Assembly: GCF_001431205.1 (NCBI RefSeq)
Contig: NZ_LGPC01000016.1
Coordinates: forward strand, 262,141-326,140
Reading direction: 5' to 3'
DNA length: 64,000 bases
From: Staphylococcus sp. NAM3COL9
Lineage (GTDB): Bacteria; Bacillota; Bacilli; Staphylococcales; Staphylococcaceae
A program made the position numbers and the translations under genes. The first letter of the stretch is position 1; each line of letters begins with the position of its first letter. A model generated the notes under the pieces. The model was not told the origin of the DNA. It saw nothing but the letters and a program-made list of their open reading frames with translations, and did not search any database. Shown here piece by piece: positions 47,550 through 56,722 of the stretch.

Positions 47550-47598
47550 AAAAAAGCCATGAAAAAATGCGATTAAACAGCATTCTTTCGTGGCTTTT
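47550..47598. terminator. Terminator between aldA and the zinc-binding lipoprotein gene
   Basis: AAAAGCCATGAAAAAATGC pairs with GCATTCTTTCGTGGCTTTT across a short loop. It is bidirectional by its A and T flanks. Confidence 0.75.
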
Positions 47599-47611
47599 GA
47601 ACTTTGATTTT

Positions 47612-48616
47612 TTACTCGTTTAAAGCTTTATCCAATGATTTTATGTTTTTCCTCATTAATGATTGATATGACATATGATCTTTATCCGCTTCGGATTTAG
47701 ATAAGGTTGCCATATTATGGAAACTTAACGGCGTCGTATCAGATTCCTTCTGAATGACATCCGTTACTTTAGAAGAAATATTTTGTTCATATAAAACGTA
47801 GGGTTGTCCTGTAGCATTAATATTTTTAACAATATCCATTAAATCTCTTTGGCTTGGTTCTTCATTGTTCATCCCGCTGACACCCACTTGTTCAAAACCA
47901 TATCTGTTAGCTAAATAACCGATAGAATCATGTGAAATCACTACTTTATTCCGTTTCATATCTTTGGTAATAGATTTCATTCGCTTATCAATATCTTCAA
48001 TATCTTCAACTAATTTTTGATAATTTTTGTCATAATAATCTTGGTGTTTAGGATCTTTTTTCGCTAAATCATCTCTGATTTCTTTTGCGAATTTTTTGTT
48101 CATCTCTGGATCAAGCCATACATGAGGATCATTCTTGCCATGGTCATGATCTTCGTGTTCGTGCGCTTTTTCTTCATGGTCATGTTCATGATCTACTTCC
48201 CCGTGTTTATGCGCTTTTTCTTCATGATCATGATTAGCATTAAAGTCATCTTCGCTCAAATTTTTTGCTAAGGGCAATTTTAAATTGTCATTATTGATAG
48301 AACGCGTAATTGTTTTTGCGACTGGGTCCATAGCTTCACTTGAATAAATAAATAAATCACCTTTGGCAATATTAATCATTTCTTTTTGCGTAGGCTCAAA
48401 TGAGTGCATATCAGCACCGGGCGGATAAATAGATTTTGCTTCCACATATTTGCCACCGATTTGTTCGGTAAAACTTTTGAATGCAAATGCAGTCGTATAT
48501 ACTTTCAGTTTATTATTAGAACTGACGTCTTTTTTTTCTTCTTTATTAATATCACCGCACGCACTGAGTAACACAGTGCATACACATGTTAGTATCAACA
48601 GTATACTTTTTTTCAA
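47612..48616 (-). CDS. Zinc ABC transporter substrate-binding lipoprotein (ZnuA/AdcA type)
   Basis: This 334-residue cluster A-I binding protein has a lipoprotein signal (MKKSILLILTCVCTVLLSAC, lipobox Cys at residue 20). Metal-ligand regions are MHSFEPT, HVWLDP, VVISHDSIGYL and the C-terminal part. A His/Asp/Glu-rich loop at about residues 128-163 contains a near-duplicate HDHEEKAH repeat, as in zinc scavengers. No permease or ATPase gene is adjacent, so it must use a transporter encoded elsewhere. I saw no convincing Zur box in the upstream 190 bases. AGGAGCG precedes ATG. Confidence 0.87.
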   Translation of the reverse strand: MKKSILLILTCVCTVLLSACGDINKEEKKDVSSNNKLKVYTTAFAFKSFTEQIGGKYVEAKSIYPPGADMHSFEPTQKEMINIAKGDLFIYSSEAMDPVAKTITRSINNDNLKLPLAKNLSEDDFNANHDHEEKAHKHGEVDHEHDHEEKAHEHEDHDHGKNDPHVWLDPEMNKKFAKEIRDDLAKKDPKHQDYYDKNYQKLVEDIEDIDKRMKSITKDMKRNKVVISHDSIGYLANRYGFEQVGVSGMNNEEPSQRDLMDIVKNINATGQPYVLYEQNISSKVTDVIQKESDTTPLSFHNMATLSKSEADKDHMSYQSLMRKNIKSLDKALNE

Positions 48617-48815
48617 AAAAACGCTCCTCCAAATCGAAATTGTTCCGTTAAAACTATAAACTTATTTTACCTATTTTTCAATGGTTTTCGCTTAATCATT
48701 ATATATTTCTATATTTAACTTTATCACTTATATGTTAATTAATACTGTAAATTGTTTAACATTTGGTAAAACGTGATATTTAGTAAGTAATACATTTATA
48801 ATAGGAGTGATAAAA

Positions 48816-49094
48816 ATGGCTGATATTAAACAAGGTACAAACAAATTTTATATTGGTGATGACGAAAATAATCCACAAGCGCAAATTACTTTTCAACAAC
48901 AGGGTGATAATCAAATTGATATCGATCATACTGGTGTTCCAGAAGAATTTGGCGGACAAGGTATTGGTTCAAAATTAGTTAAAGCAGTTATAGATTATGC
49001 ACGTGATAATAATTTAAAAGTGACTGCATCTTGTCCATTTGCTAAAGCAGTAATTGAAAAAAATTCAGATTATCAAGATGTTTATGCAGGTTAA
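48816..49094 (+). CDS. Small GNAT-fold protein (NATD1/YidJ-like)
   Basis: This 92-residue minimal acetyltransferase-like domain carries VPEEFGGQGIGSKLVKAVIDYA (acetyl-CoA loop) and a C-terminal Cys-Pro (SCPFAKAVIEKNSDYQDVY), the pattern of the short NATD1-type family. The start at 48816 follows GGAGTG. Monocistronic. The physiological substrate is unknown. Confidence 0.8.
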   Translation: MADIKQGTNKFYIGDDENNPQAQITFQQQGDNQIDIDHTGVPEEFGGQGIGSKLVKAVIDYARDNNLKVTASCPFAKAVIEKNSDYQDVYAG

Positions 49095-49165
49095 GCATAA
49101 AAAACTTTCAATTAGATATTTCACAGTAGCTGGCTGACATTTAAATACACTTATTTCAAGTTATT

Positions 49166-49303
49166 AAGGAACTACTTCTTCATTTATGAAGGCTAGTAGT
49201 TCTTTATGGATGAGCTTCAGTTCTCGTCGTCCTTTTTCTAGTCAACCTTGTAGGGGCGGGAGTATGAAATCAAAATTTGATTTCATACTCCCGCCCCTTT
49301 CTC
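49166..49303 (+). repeat. Dispersed intergenic repeat, family A copy 2, ending in a 47-base palindrome
   Basis: AAGGAACTACTTCTTCATTT, then ATGAAGG, GAGCTTCAGTTCTCGTCGTC and TTTTCTAGTCA match the copy at 15658. The copy ends in two 23-base perfect arms around one A (49252-49298), rich in G/C at the base and with a GAAATC/GATTTC core. The palindrome probably terminates both the small acetyltransferase gene and the convergent ABC exporter operon. Confidence 0.7.
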
Positions 49304-51065
49304 ATCCATTTTGTAGTAAATACATATTATGATATATACCGTGTTGCGCAATCAATTGATTATGCGTGCCACTTTCTACTATTTCTCCACGATTTAATAC
49401 AAGAATTTGATCAGCATCTTGTATTGTAGATAATCTATGTGCAATTGCTAAAGTTGTTCGCCCTTTACGCATTTCATTTAATGATTTTTGTATTTGTTCT
49501 TCTGTTTCTGAATCTATATTTGCAGTTGCTTCATCTAAGATTAATATTTTAGGATTCGTAGCAATTGTTCTCGCGAAGGCAATTAATTGCCTTTCACCGC
49601 TAGAAAAGGCACTCCCTTTTTCTATCACCTTATGATTATATTGCTCAGGCAATTTCTCAATAAAGTGATTAGCATGTACAAATTCTGCTGCAGTTTTCAC
49701 TTGTTCAAATGTCATTGTAGGATGGTATAACTTAATATTAGATGTGATTGTACCGTAAAATATAAATGCATCTTGTAAAACTAAACCTATCTTCTCTTTT
49801 AATTCAGATTTAGGTATGGTCTTAATCGAATTGCCATCCACTTCTATGTCACCTCGATTAAATTCATAAAAACGCATAAACAAGTTAATGATAGAACTCT
49901 TTCCAGAGCCGGTATGGCCAACCAACGCCACCATCTCACCTGGATTGGCAGTAAATGTGATATCTTTCAATACATCTGTTTCACCATCGTAACTAAAGCT
50001 AACATGTTTAAATGCAATTTTCCCTTCCTTAATTTTGCGTGTATTAATTTCATGCTGTTGTGGTTCATATGTGTCATCATCAATAAGTGCAAATACTCTG
50101 CTAGCTGATACAAGTGCTTGTTGTAAGATATTTAAATTCTGGCTCACTTGATTAATAGGTTCAAAAAAGCGTTCCATATATTGTACAAATGCAAATACAA
50201 CCCCCGCCGTGATGCCGGTAGTAAAACTAATAACACCAAAATAACCAAGAATCATAACCACTGCAAAAACCGATATAGAACTGATTGCAGGACGTAATAA
50301 TAAACTATCAAGCTTTACTGTCTTCAACATATAATCATAATGTTCATCATTAATTTTGTTGAACTCTTTATTTAATCGTTTCTCTTGATTAAATGCTTGA
50401 ATAATTCTCATACCTTCAATAGATTCTGCTAATTTAGAATTCAAATCAGATAATCTTTGTCTCGTTTTTGTAAAAAGAAAAGCAGAATATTTTCTATACG
50501 TTGCTAATATTATAAAAATAATAGGTAAAAACACAAGTGCAATTAATGCCAATTTTACGTCCAAAATAAACATCATGATATAACTTGCAATCATCATAAA
50601 CAATGCCATGATAAAAGTAGAAAACACGCCAATGATCATATCCACAATTGTTTCTGTATCATTCGTTAATCTTGATACAATACTGCCCCCAGGCACTTTA
50701 TCGAAATACTTCATTCCTAATTTTCCTAATTTATTAAAAGCGTCAATACGCAATTGTTGTATTACCTTAAAAGCCAAATATTGAAACATATACTGACTAA
50801 AGTAAAGTGTGATAGCACCTATGATTTGTATACCTAAAAATATAACAATCAACCAAATCATAGTATCTTTTGGAAAATGGCGTGACGTTAAATAATCATC
50901 AATAAATATCTTAACCATATATGGCGTCATCATACTTGCCACAGTGGATAAGATAAGCATGATAAAGGCTAACGTGATCGTACCTTTATAAGGTAACGTA
51001 TATTTAAACAACCGAATTAATGCACTCCCTTGGTCCTTTGCAGTTAAGTTAGTACGTTCAGTCAT
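49302..51065 (-). CDS. Heterodimeric ABC exporter subunit, catalytically complete half
   Basis: This protein has about 587 residues, six helices in the first 320, then an ATPase domain. Walker A is GHTGSGKSS, the signature is FSSGERQ (SSGER rather than LSGGQ) and Walker B is KILILDEATAN with the catalytic Glu. It is co-translated with the upstream gene (8-base overlap). The pair fits BmrCD/LmrCD-like multidrug or lipid exporters. I choose the ATG at 51065, eight bases after AAGGGG; an ATG two codons earlier is too close to that site. Confidence 0.85.
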   Translation of the reverse strand: MTERTNLTAKDQGSALIRLFKYTLPYKGTITLAFIMLILSTVASMMTPYMVKIFIDDYLTSRHFPKDTMIWLIVIFLGIQIIGAITLYFSQYMFQYLAFKVIQQLRIDAFNKLGKLGMKYFDKVPGGSIVSRLTNDTETIVDMIIGVFSTFIMALFMMIASYIMMFILDVKLALIALVFLPIIFIILATYRKYSAFLFTKTRQRLSDLNSKLAESIEGMRIIQAFNQEKRLNKEFNKINDEHYDYMLKTVKLDSLLLRPAISSISVFAVVMILGYFGVISFTTGITAGVVFAFVQYMERFFEPINQVSQNLNILQQALVSASRVFALIDDDTYEPQQHEINTRKIKEGKIAFKHVSFSYDGETDVLKDITFTANPGEMVALVGHTGSGKSSIINLFMRFYEFNRGDIEVDGNSIKTIPKSELKEKIGLVLQDAFIFYGTITSNIKLYHPTMTFEQVKTAAEFVHANHFIEKLPEQYNHKVIEKGSAFSSGERQLIAFARTIATNPKILILDEATANIDSETEEQIQKSLNEMRKGRTTLAIAHRLSTIQDADQILVLNRGEIVESGTHNQLIAQHGIYHNMYLLQNG

Positions 51066-52839
51066 TTTCATCGCCCCTTTTCGTAAGATCCTCTAAGTTA
51101 CGTGATAACTTATCTTGTAAAGCTTGGGCTTGATACGTTTCATAATACCAACCTTTTTTCTCTATTAGTGAAGTATGTGTCCCACTTTCAACGATTGTTC
51201 CTTCATCCAATACAATAATGAAGTCTGCATGTTTTACAGCACTCATGCGATGTGCAGTAATGATATTTGTTTTACCATTTCTAACACTTTCTAAATTAGC
51301 TAAAATAGCTTCTTCTGTCTGCGCATCCACAGCTGATAATGAATCATCCAATATAAGGACTTCTGGGTCTACTAACAACGCCCGTGCAATTGACACACGT
51401 TGTTTTTGACCACCAGATAAAGAAACACCGCGTTCACCAACTACAGTATGATAGCTATTGGGGAAATCCATGATATCATCATGAATATGACTTAACCGGC
51501 TCGCTTCATAAACTGTTTCATCATCAACTGCCTCATTACTAAATGCGATATTGTTACGTATTGTAGTAGAGAATAAGAAGTGTTCTTGTGGCACATAGCC
51601 AAATTGAGCTCTTAAATGCTTCACATTATAATCTCGTACTGGATAGCCTCCATAAGTGATATCTTGTGGTCTTTTAGTATCAAATTCTCTCAATAGTAAG
51701 CGTATTAACGCACTTTTTCCAGAACCTGTACGTCCTACAATACCAAGTGTCGTTCCCTGCTCAACTGAAAAATGAACATCATAAAGTCCTTGTTCATCAT
51801 TACCCGGGAAATTAAACTGCGCTATATTAAATATAATGTCACCAGTTGGAGGCGCGTCGATTTTATAAGTGGTTTCTATATCGTTTGGTAAGTTTTCAAT
51901 TTCATCAATACGTTCATAAGAAGCTTTGGCTCTCTGCACAATATTAAAAAATAAACCTAGTGCTAATAATGGCCACACGAGCATGCCTAAATACGTAGTA
52001 AAGGTGATAAGTTGTCCTAGCGTTATCTCATTTTGAAATACCATTTGTGCACCAAATGCAATTGCTAAGAAGTAACTTGTACCAATTACCAATGTTATCG
52101 TAGGATCAAATAAAGCATCTATTTTCGATACTTTTAAATTTTTCGCTACAACATCATCACTGAGTGTATTAAAATCAGCTTGATCACTTGTTTCATAACC
52201 AAAGGTTTTAGTCACTTTAATACCTGCAACACTTTCCTGCGTTTTATCATTCAATTTACTAAATGCAGCTTGTGCTTTTTTAAATCCTTTACTTAAAAGT
52301 GAACCATAGTAACTTGTTAATAAAACCATAAAAGGTAATGGCATGAGTGCAATTAAGGTCAGTTTCCAACTTACCGTCGTAGCCATAGTAATCACAACGG
52401 TACCTCCACTAATCAATGAATCAGCAATCATGAGAATACCCGCACCTGCAACATTTTGCACTGCTCTTATATCGTTAGTTGCATGTGCCATTAAATCACC
52501 CGTGCGTCTATTTTGGAAAAACATCGCACTCATAGCTGTATATTTTTCATACAAATAGGTTCTCAAGATCTGCCCTAACTTTTGGCTCGTTCCAAAAATA
52601 GATAATCTCCATACATATCTTAATACATACGTTAATATCGCTACTATAGTTAGGATAATAAGATAAGTTATTAATAATTTAGGGGTTAACTTATTTGTTG
52701 TCATTTGATCTATTGTTTTACCAATGATTTGCGGTGGTACAATTTCAATTAATGCGATTAATAACAACGTAAATAAACCGACAATATAACTTCTTTTTTG
52801 TTGTTTAAAAAACCATCCTAATTTCCAAAATACGCTCAA
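51058..52839 (-). CDS. Heterodimeric ABC exporter subunit, degenerate-site half
   Basis: This 593-residue membrane-ATPase fusion has Walker A GRTGSGKSA and signature LSGGQKQR. Its Walker B, VLILDDSLSA, has Asp where the catalytic Glu should be. This is the hallmark of the non-canonical half of asymmetric exporters such as BmrC or TM287, and its partner downstream supplies the intact Glu. The TTG start at 52839 is preceded by GGGGGTGA. Confidence 0.85.
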   Translation of the reverse strand: MSVFWKLGWFFKQQKRSYIVGLFTLLLIALIEIVPPQIIGKTIDQMTTNKLTPKLLITYLIILTIVAILTYVLRYVWRLSIFGTSQKLGQILRTYLYEKYTAMSAMFFQNRRTGDLMAHATNDIRAVQNVAGAGILMIADSLISGGTVVITMATTVSWKLTLIALMPLPFMVLLTSYYGSLLSKGFKKAQAAFSKLNDKTQESVAGIKVTKTFGYETSDQADFNTLSDDVVAKNLKVSKIDALFDPTITLVIGTSYFLAIAFGAQMVFQNEITLGQLITFTTYLGMLVWPLLALGLFFNIVQRAKASYERIDEIENLPNDIETTYKIDAPPTGDIIFNIAQFNFPGNDEQGLYDVHFSVEQGTTLGIVGRTGSGKSALIRLLLREFDTKRPQDITYGGYPVRDYNVKHLRAQFGYVPQEHFLFSTTIRNNIAFSNEAVDDETVYEASRLSHIHDDIMDFPNSYHTVVGERGVSLSGGQKQRVSIARALLVDPEVLILDDSLSAVDAQTEEAILANLESVRNGKTNIITAHRMSAVKHADFIIVLDEGTIVESGTHTSLIEKKGWYYETYQAQALQDKLSRNLEDLTKRGDEND

Positions 52840-52901
52840 ATACTCACCCCCAAAATCATGTTGATTACACTGTCTCTATAGTTTACCACAAGTTGACATA
52901 T

Positions 52902-52923
52902 GTAAATATATATATATATTTAC
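52902..52923. promoter_or_regulatory. 22-base perfect AT palindrome upstream of the ABC operon
   Basis: GTAAATATATA and its exact complement TATATATTTAC abut. The site lies 63-84 bases before the ABC operon start. On the plus strand it is preceded by TTGACA (52893-52898). It could be the operator for a drug-responsive repressor, or simple-sequence DNA in a promoter. Confidence 0.35.
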
Positions 52924-52993
52924 ACTTAAAATCACTAAAAACAGATAAAAATACCGGCAATGAAAATCACTGTCGGAATAAATATAATAAGTT

Positions 52994-53538
52994 CTAGTTT
53001 GAGTTTTTTCGTTGTTGTTCTTGAAATTCGTAAAATACTTGAAACAACATAATTAACATTGCCGGATGATACGTTTCACCTTCAATATATATGTCGTGTC
53101 GTGATGCTAATTTAAAGTGTACAGACTTTGTTTGCATTAATTCATCATGTCCATCTGTCACTTTTACGCTTCTAGAAAAAAGTCTCGATTGAAATTTTAA
53201 TGTATCACCTTTACTACTTTCAAAAAGCAATGTGGGTTTAAAACCTATTTTAGAACGAAACACACCTATTGGATTGTCGTTTTTCTCTACTTGCCATACC
53301 GTTTTAAAGGGCGTTTTAAACGCCCCACTTATGGTTTTTTCTTGAAGAATACGATACGTAGCTTTGCCATCTGTAATTTCAAAATTTTGTTTGCTATTGC
53401 CAAACATTGCAAAAGCTTCTTGGGTTGAAGAAGTATAAAATAACTGTAATTCAAATACTGCTTCATCCTTATCATTAAACACATCAATTTCTGATTTGGA
53501 AGAACTGAAAAATTTTCTTTAAAATAATAATGTGCCAT
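52994..53538 (-). pseudogene. Tubby/LURP-one-like (YxjI-type) gene with a 5' frameshift
   Basis: The long frame ending at 52994 encodes a beta-rich LURP-one/YxjI-like protein (NDKDEAVFELQLFYTSS, then FELASRHDIYIEG-like strands) but has no good start. A start with MAHYYFKEN at 53538 lies in another frame. The two join if one base is added in the run at 53508-53516, giving FFSSSKSEIDVFNDKDEAVF. Either a real single-base deletion or a sequencing error in A5/T4 runs. The family is thought to bind membranes; function unknown. Confidence 0.65.
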
Positions 53539-53726
53539 TTTCAAAACTTCTATCTGTTAACTTTTTTCAATTAATCCTAATATACCCGAACGCTGAAATT
53601 CAAACAATAAATCACTTGGAAATTCTATTTGTACATCCAAGCAAATTGTGTTGACTTATAAAGGAAGATACTCTAAAGTCAAACTTGTAACAATAATAAA
53701 TACAAGCAATAATAAGGAGCGCTCTT

Positions 53727-54539
53727 ATGACTTTTCACGATAATACATCAATCCAAGTAACGAATATCACTTTAAATGTTGAAAATCTATCGACAATGAT
53801 TAAATTCTATAAACAAATTTTAGGATTAACTGTCAATACTGAAACACAAAATAACATTATATTTAATATAGGCGACCATGGTCACACTTTAACTTTGAAC
53901 GAAATCAATGATGGACGTCGCCCTTCTATGAAGGAAGCAGGACTATTCCATATCGCCTTATTATTGCCATCTAGAATAGATTTAGCTAATTTCTTATATC
54001 ACGCATCAAGTTTAGGCATACAAATTGGTGGAGGTGATCACCTTGTAAGCGAAGCATTATACCTCTCAGATCCTGAAAGCAACGGGATTGAAATCTACGA
54101 TGATCGCTCAAAAGATGAATGGTCATGGGATGGCAATAAAGTAAAAATGGATACGCTGCAAGTCGACGTTAATGGCCTTATTGCACAACGTACTGAAACA
54201 GGGTGGCAAGGTATGCCTAGCGATGCCAAAATAGGCCATTTACATTTAAAAACAGCAGATATAAAACAAGCGTATCATTATTATATTGACCAATTAGGAT
54301 TAACACATATTTCTGATTTCCCACAAGCGTTATTCATGTCTACAAATCACTATCATCACCATATTGCAGCAAACGTATGGCAATCTAACACAATACGTCA
54401 AGATAATGACACAAGTTACGGTTTATCACATGTAGATATTTACAAACCAAATGCAACTTCCGAACAATTTATTGGACCAGAAGGTTTTGAAATTGCAATA
54501 CACAGTGATACTTCACTTGTAGCAGATAAAAATGAATAG
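53727..54539 (+). CDS. catE: Catechol-2,3-dioxygenase, glyoxalase family
   Basis: This 270-residue protein has two VOC modules (TNITLNVENLSTMIKFYKQI, then IGHLHLKTADIKQAYHYYID). Putative metal ligands are GLFHIALLLP, YGLSHVDIY and EGFEIAIH. It resembles CatE of B. subtilis, an extradiol dioxygenase induced by catechol and quinone stress, and is unlike the mhq dioxygenases in module order and length. AAGGAGC precedes ATG. No MhqR box was found near it. Confidence 0.83.
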   Translation: MTFHDNTSIQVTNITLNVENLSTMIKFYKQILGLTVNTETQNNIIFNIGDHGHTLTLNEINDGRRPSMKEAGLFHIALLLPSRIDLANFLYHASSLGIQIGGGDHLVSEALYLSDPESNGIEIYDDRSKDEWSWDGNKVKMDTLQVDVNGLIAQRTETGWQGMPSDAKIGHLHLKTADIKQAYHYYIDQLGLTHISDFPQALFMSTNHYHHHIAANVWQSNTIRQDNDTSYGLSHVDIYKPNATSEQFIGPEGFEIAIHSDTSLVADKNE

Positions 54540-54550
54540 TCAGTGATTTT

Positions 54551-54580
54551 CGGACTTGAATTGAATTCAAGTCCGTTTTT
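54551..54580 (+). terminator. Terminator after catE
   Basis: CGGACTTGAAT and ATTCAAGTCCG form an 11-base stem with a 3-base loop and are followed by five T residues. Confidence 0.88.
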
Positions 54581-54640
54581 AATTATTAATTTTAACACTA
54601 TAACTATTTGCGCTAATTACAACGCCATATCTTTAAATAC

Positions 54641-54760
54641 CAGTAGTAATTTGTGCTGACTCGTGCGGTAAAAACACTATCTGAAGACCATAAACTAAAG
54701 CTGCAGTCACGGTAAGCATGCACATATCACTCCAATATGTTCCTGATAAATTGGACAGAC
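54641..54760 (+). repeat. Dispersed intergenic repeat, family B copy 3 (most diverged)
   Basis: CAGTAGTAATTTGTGCTGAC, then TGAAGACCATAAACTAAAGC, then GCATGCACATATCACTCCAA and GGACAGAC correspond block by block to copy 2 at 42502. Same orientation, between convergent catE and nitroreductase genes. Confidence 0.6.
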
Positions 54761-54790
54761 AAAAAGGAGCATATCTTAGATATGCTCCCT
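54761..54790 (-). terminator. Terminator of the nitroreductase gene
   Basis: GGAGCATATC and GATATGCTCC form a 10-base stem with a TTA-type loop; on the minus strand a T run follows. Confidence 0.8.
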
Positions 54791-54826
54791 TCATTATTAA
54801 ACTTAGTTAAAATACTAAATCTTTTA

Positions 54827-55483
54827 TTATAACCATTCTACAACATCTGATTGTGGCTGACGTACTTTGTCTTTCGATTCTGTTTCTCTGTAACCAAAAG
54901 CAACCATTACAGAAGGTGCAAAGAGTTCTGTATCTGCAATACCTTCTTCATCTAAGAATTGAGTGACCGCATCCAAATCAAAACCTTCGATAGGACAAGA
55001 ATCAATGTTCAACAATGCCGCACTCGTCATCATATTACCCAGTGCAATATATGTTTGTTTTTTAGCCCATTCTAACAATGTTTGTTCAGTATCATTAATA
55101 TGGAAACCCGTTTGGAAACTTTCGAATTTTTCTTCTGTTGCCGGAATACTTTCTTCACTATATTTTTTAATATCACGTATCATATGTTGAACAAATGGTG
55201 ATTTTGCTGTTACATTTTTGCGTGCTAAGATTAATACAAAATGACTCGCTGTATCTAGTTGGGCTTGTGCACCCCAACTAATTTCTTTCAATTTGTTTCT
55301 AATCTCACTATTTTGAATCACAATAAACTTCCATGGCTCTAATCCAAGCGAGCTTGGTGAAAGTCTGCCCGCTTCTAAAATAGTATTAAAATCACTATCT
55401 TCTATTTCTTTACTTGCTTCAAAACGTTTTGTTGCATGTCTAAAATTAAACGCATCTAATATCGTTTGTTGCATTTGTGTCAT
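54827..55483 (-). CDS. NAD(P)H nitroreductase
   Basis: This 218-residue FMN-dependent nitroreductase has the FMN phosphate motif [10 protein letters not shown] near the N-terminus, [16 protein letters not shown] (PSS-x-x-x-x-P-W), and a C-terminal [12 protein letters not shown]. It is similar to YfkO/YdgI/MhqN-type quinone and nitroaromatic reductases. The ribosome site is weak (CAGGT near the first ATG), and the ATG at codon 4 is an alternative start. It fits the electrophile-defence theme around it. Confidence 0.86.
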   Translation of the reverse strand: MTQMQQTILDAFNFRHATKRFEASKEIEDSDFNTILEAGRLSPSSLGLEPWKFIVIQNSEIRNKLKEISWGAQAQLDTASHFVLILARKNVTAKSPFVQHMIRDIKKYSEESIPATEEKFESFQTGFHINDTEQTLLEWAKKQTYIALGNMMTSAALLNIDSCPIEGFDLDAVTQFLDEEGIADTELFAPSVMVAFGYRETESKDKVRQPQSDVVEWL

Positions 55484-55592
55484 ACCTGAGTGGCCTACCT
55501 TTCAAATCAATTATAAATATCAGTATAGCCACTTTTTAATATTTATTGAAATAATATGTTTATAGCTATATTCTTGATTTAAAAAGATATAT

Positions 55593-56399
55593 TTAATTTA
55601 GTAATTTTAACACTTTTTCCTCAATCACAGTTAACACGCCTTGCTCATCATTCGTAGGTGCAATGTGATTTGCTACTTCAAATAATGATTCATCTTCACT
55701 GTTTTTCATAACATAACTATGTTTTGCAAGTTCCAACATATCTAAATCATTATTGGCATCACCAAATGCCATGAGGTTATCGGGACTAAATTCCCATTTT
55801 TCAAGTAAACGATGCAATGCCTGTCCTTTAGTCATCCCAGGTATAATAAGATCTATACTGTCTCTACCACTCGATACAAGTTTTAAATCTTCCGTAAATT
55901 TTTTAGTTAAATCATCATCCAGTGTCGGGTGTGAGTTTCTATTAATATTCAATGCTATTTTCACATATTCATCATCTGGCAAATCTTGAAATGACTCAAT
56001 TTCTTCCAATTGACGATAATAAAAATGCGCAGTTTTTTTAAATGCTTCTGTATTCTCTTTTAGTATATATGCACTGCGTAACCCACAAACAATCAGGTTA
56101 TCAATGCCACGCTCAATATTTAAATAGTCAATTACTTTTTGATAAAGGCTTCTATCAAATGCTTCATAGTCATATAAAGTGTCCCCTTCGTATATAACGG
56201 CACCGTTTTCAGCTACAAACAACATATCACGTTGCCCGAAAATAGATTTCAATTTAGCATATTGGTTACCACTTGCTGCAATAAACTTAATGTCATGTGC
56301 TTTGAGCTGTTGAAAAATTTGTTCAAATCTTTTTTCATCATAACCTTTTTTAGAATCTAAAAATGTTCCATCCATATCAACTGCAATTGCTTTTATCAT
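55593..56399 (-). CDS. Cof-type HAD phosphatase
   Basis: This 268-residue HAD IIB protein has motif I AVDMDGTFLDSKKGYD, motif II in AASGNQYAKL, motif III at TKGQALHRLL and motif IV MAFGDANNDLDML. The C2 cap sits between motifs II and III. Such enzymes dephosphorylate sugar phosphates or pyridoxal phosphate. Monocistronic. GGGGAC precedes ATG. Confidence 0.88.
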   Translation of the reverse strand: MIKAIAVDMDGTFLDSKKGYDEKRFEQIFQQLKAHDIKFIAASGNQYAKLKSIFGQRDMLFVAENGAVIYEGDTLYDYEAFDRSLYQKVIDYLNIERGIDNLIVCGLRSAYILKENTEAFKKTAHFYYRQLEEIESFQDLPDDEYVKIALNINRNSHPTLDDDLTKKFTEDLKLVSSGRDSIDLIIPGMTKGQALHRLLEKWEFSPDNLMAFGDANNDLDMLELAKHSYVMKNSEDESLFEVANHIAPTNDEQGVLTVIEEKVLKLLN

Positions 56400-56590
56400 A
56401 ACGTCCCCTCAAATCTTCCTATTTATGTATATCTTTATATTATATAGACTATGCAGTTTGATTCAAAGTAAATTCATCATATTTCTTAATTTAATTATTA
56501 ATACTTAACTATCACCGTCTTATTACAAAATAGATTTTAAGTAATTCAATTTTAAATTTTTGCATAGCTTAAATAATGGAAAACAAATAC

Positions 56591-56631
56591 AAAAACGGTT
56601 GGAAAAGTTCGAGTCTTTTCCGACCGTTTTT
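56591..56631. terminator. Hairpin downstream of nanT
   Basis: AAAACGGTTGGAAAAG and CTTTTCCGACCGTTTT form a 16-base stem with one G-T pair and a 7-base loop, with A and T flanks usable in both directions. Confidence 0.75.
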
Positions 56632-56684
56632 GCACTTCCAACATTATAATCGTTGTTTTTATTTTAAATTTTTATATTGGAAGT

Positions 56685-56706
56685 GCTTAGTTTAATTAAA
56701 CTAAGC
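56685..56706 (-). terminator. Perfect palindrome just after nanT
   Basis: GCTTAGTTTAA and TTAAACTAAGC abut as a 22-base perfect dyad ending 17 bases from the nanT stop codon. A second long-loop inverted repeat (GCACTTCCAA at 56632 with TTGGAAGTGC at 56677) links it to the neighbouring hairpin. Confidence 0.55.
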
Positions 56707-56722
56707 AGATGTATAAACCTTC

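Noticed and set aside
48617..48815. Zur operator before the zinc-binding lipoprotein gene
   Set aside because: I looked for a TAATNATTA-type dyad and found only general AT-richness, not a convincing match.
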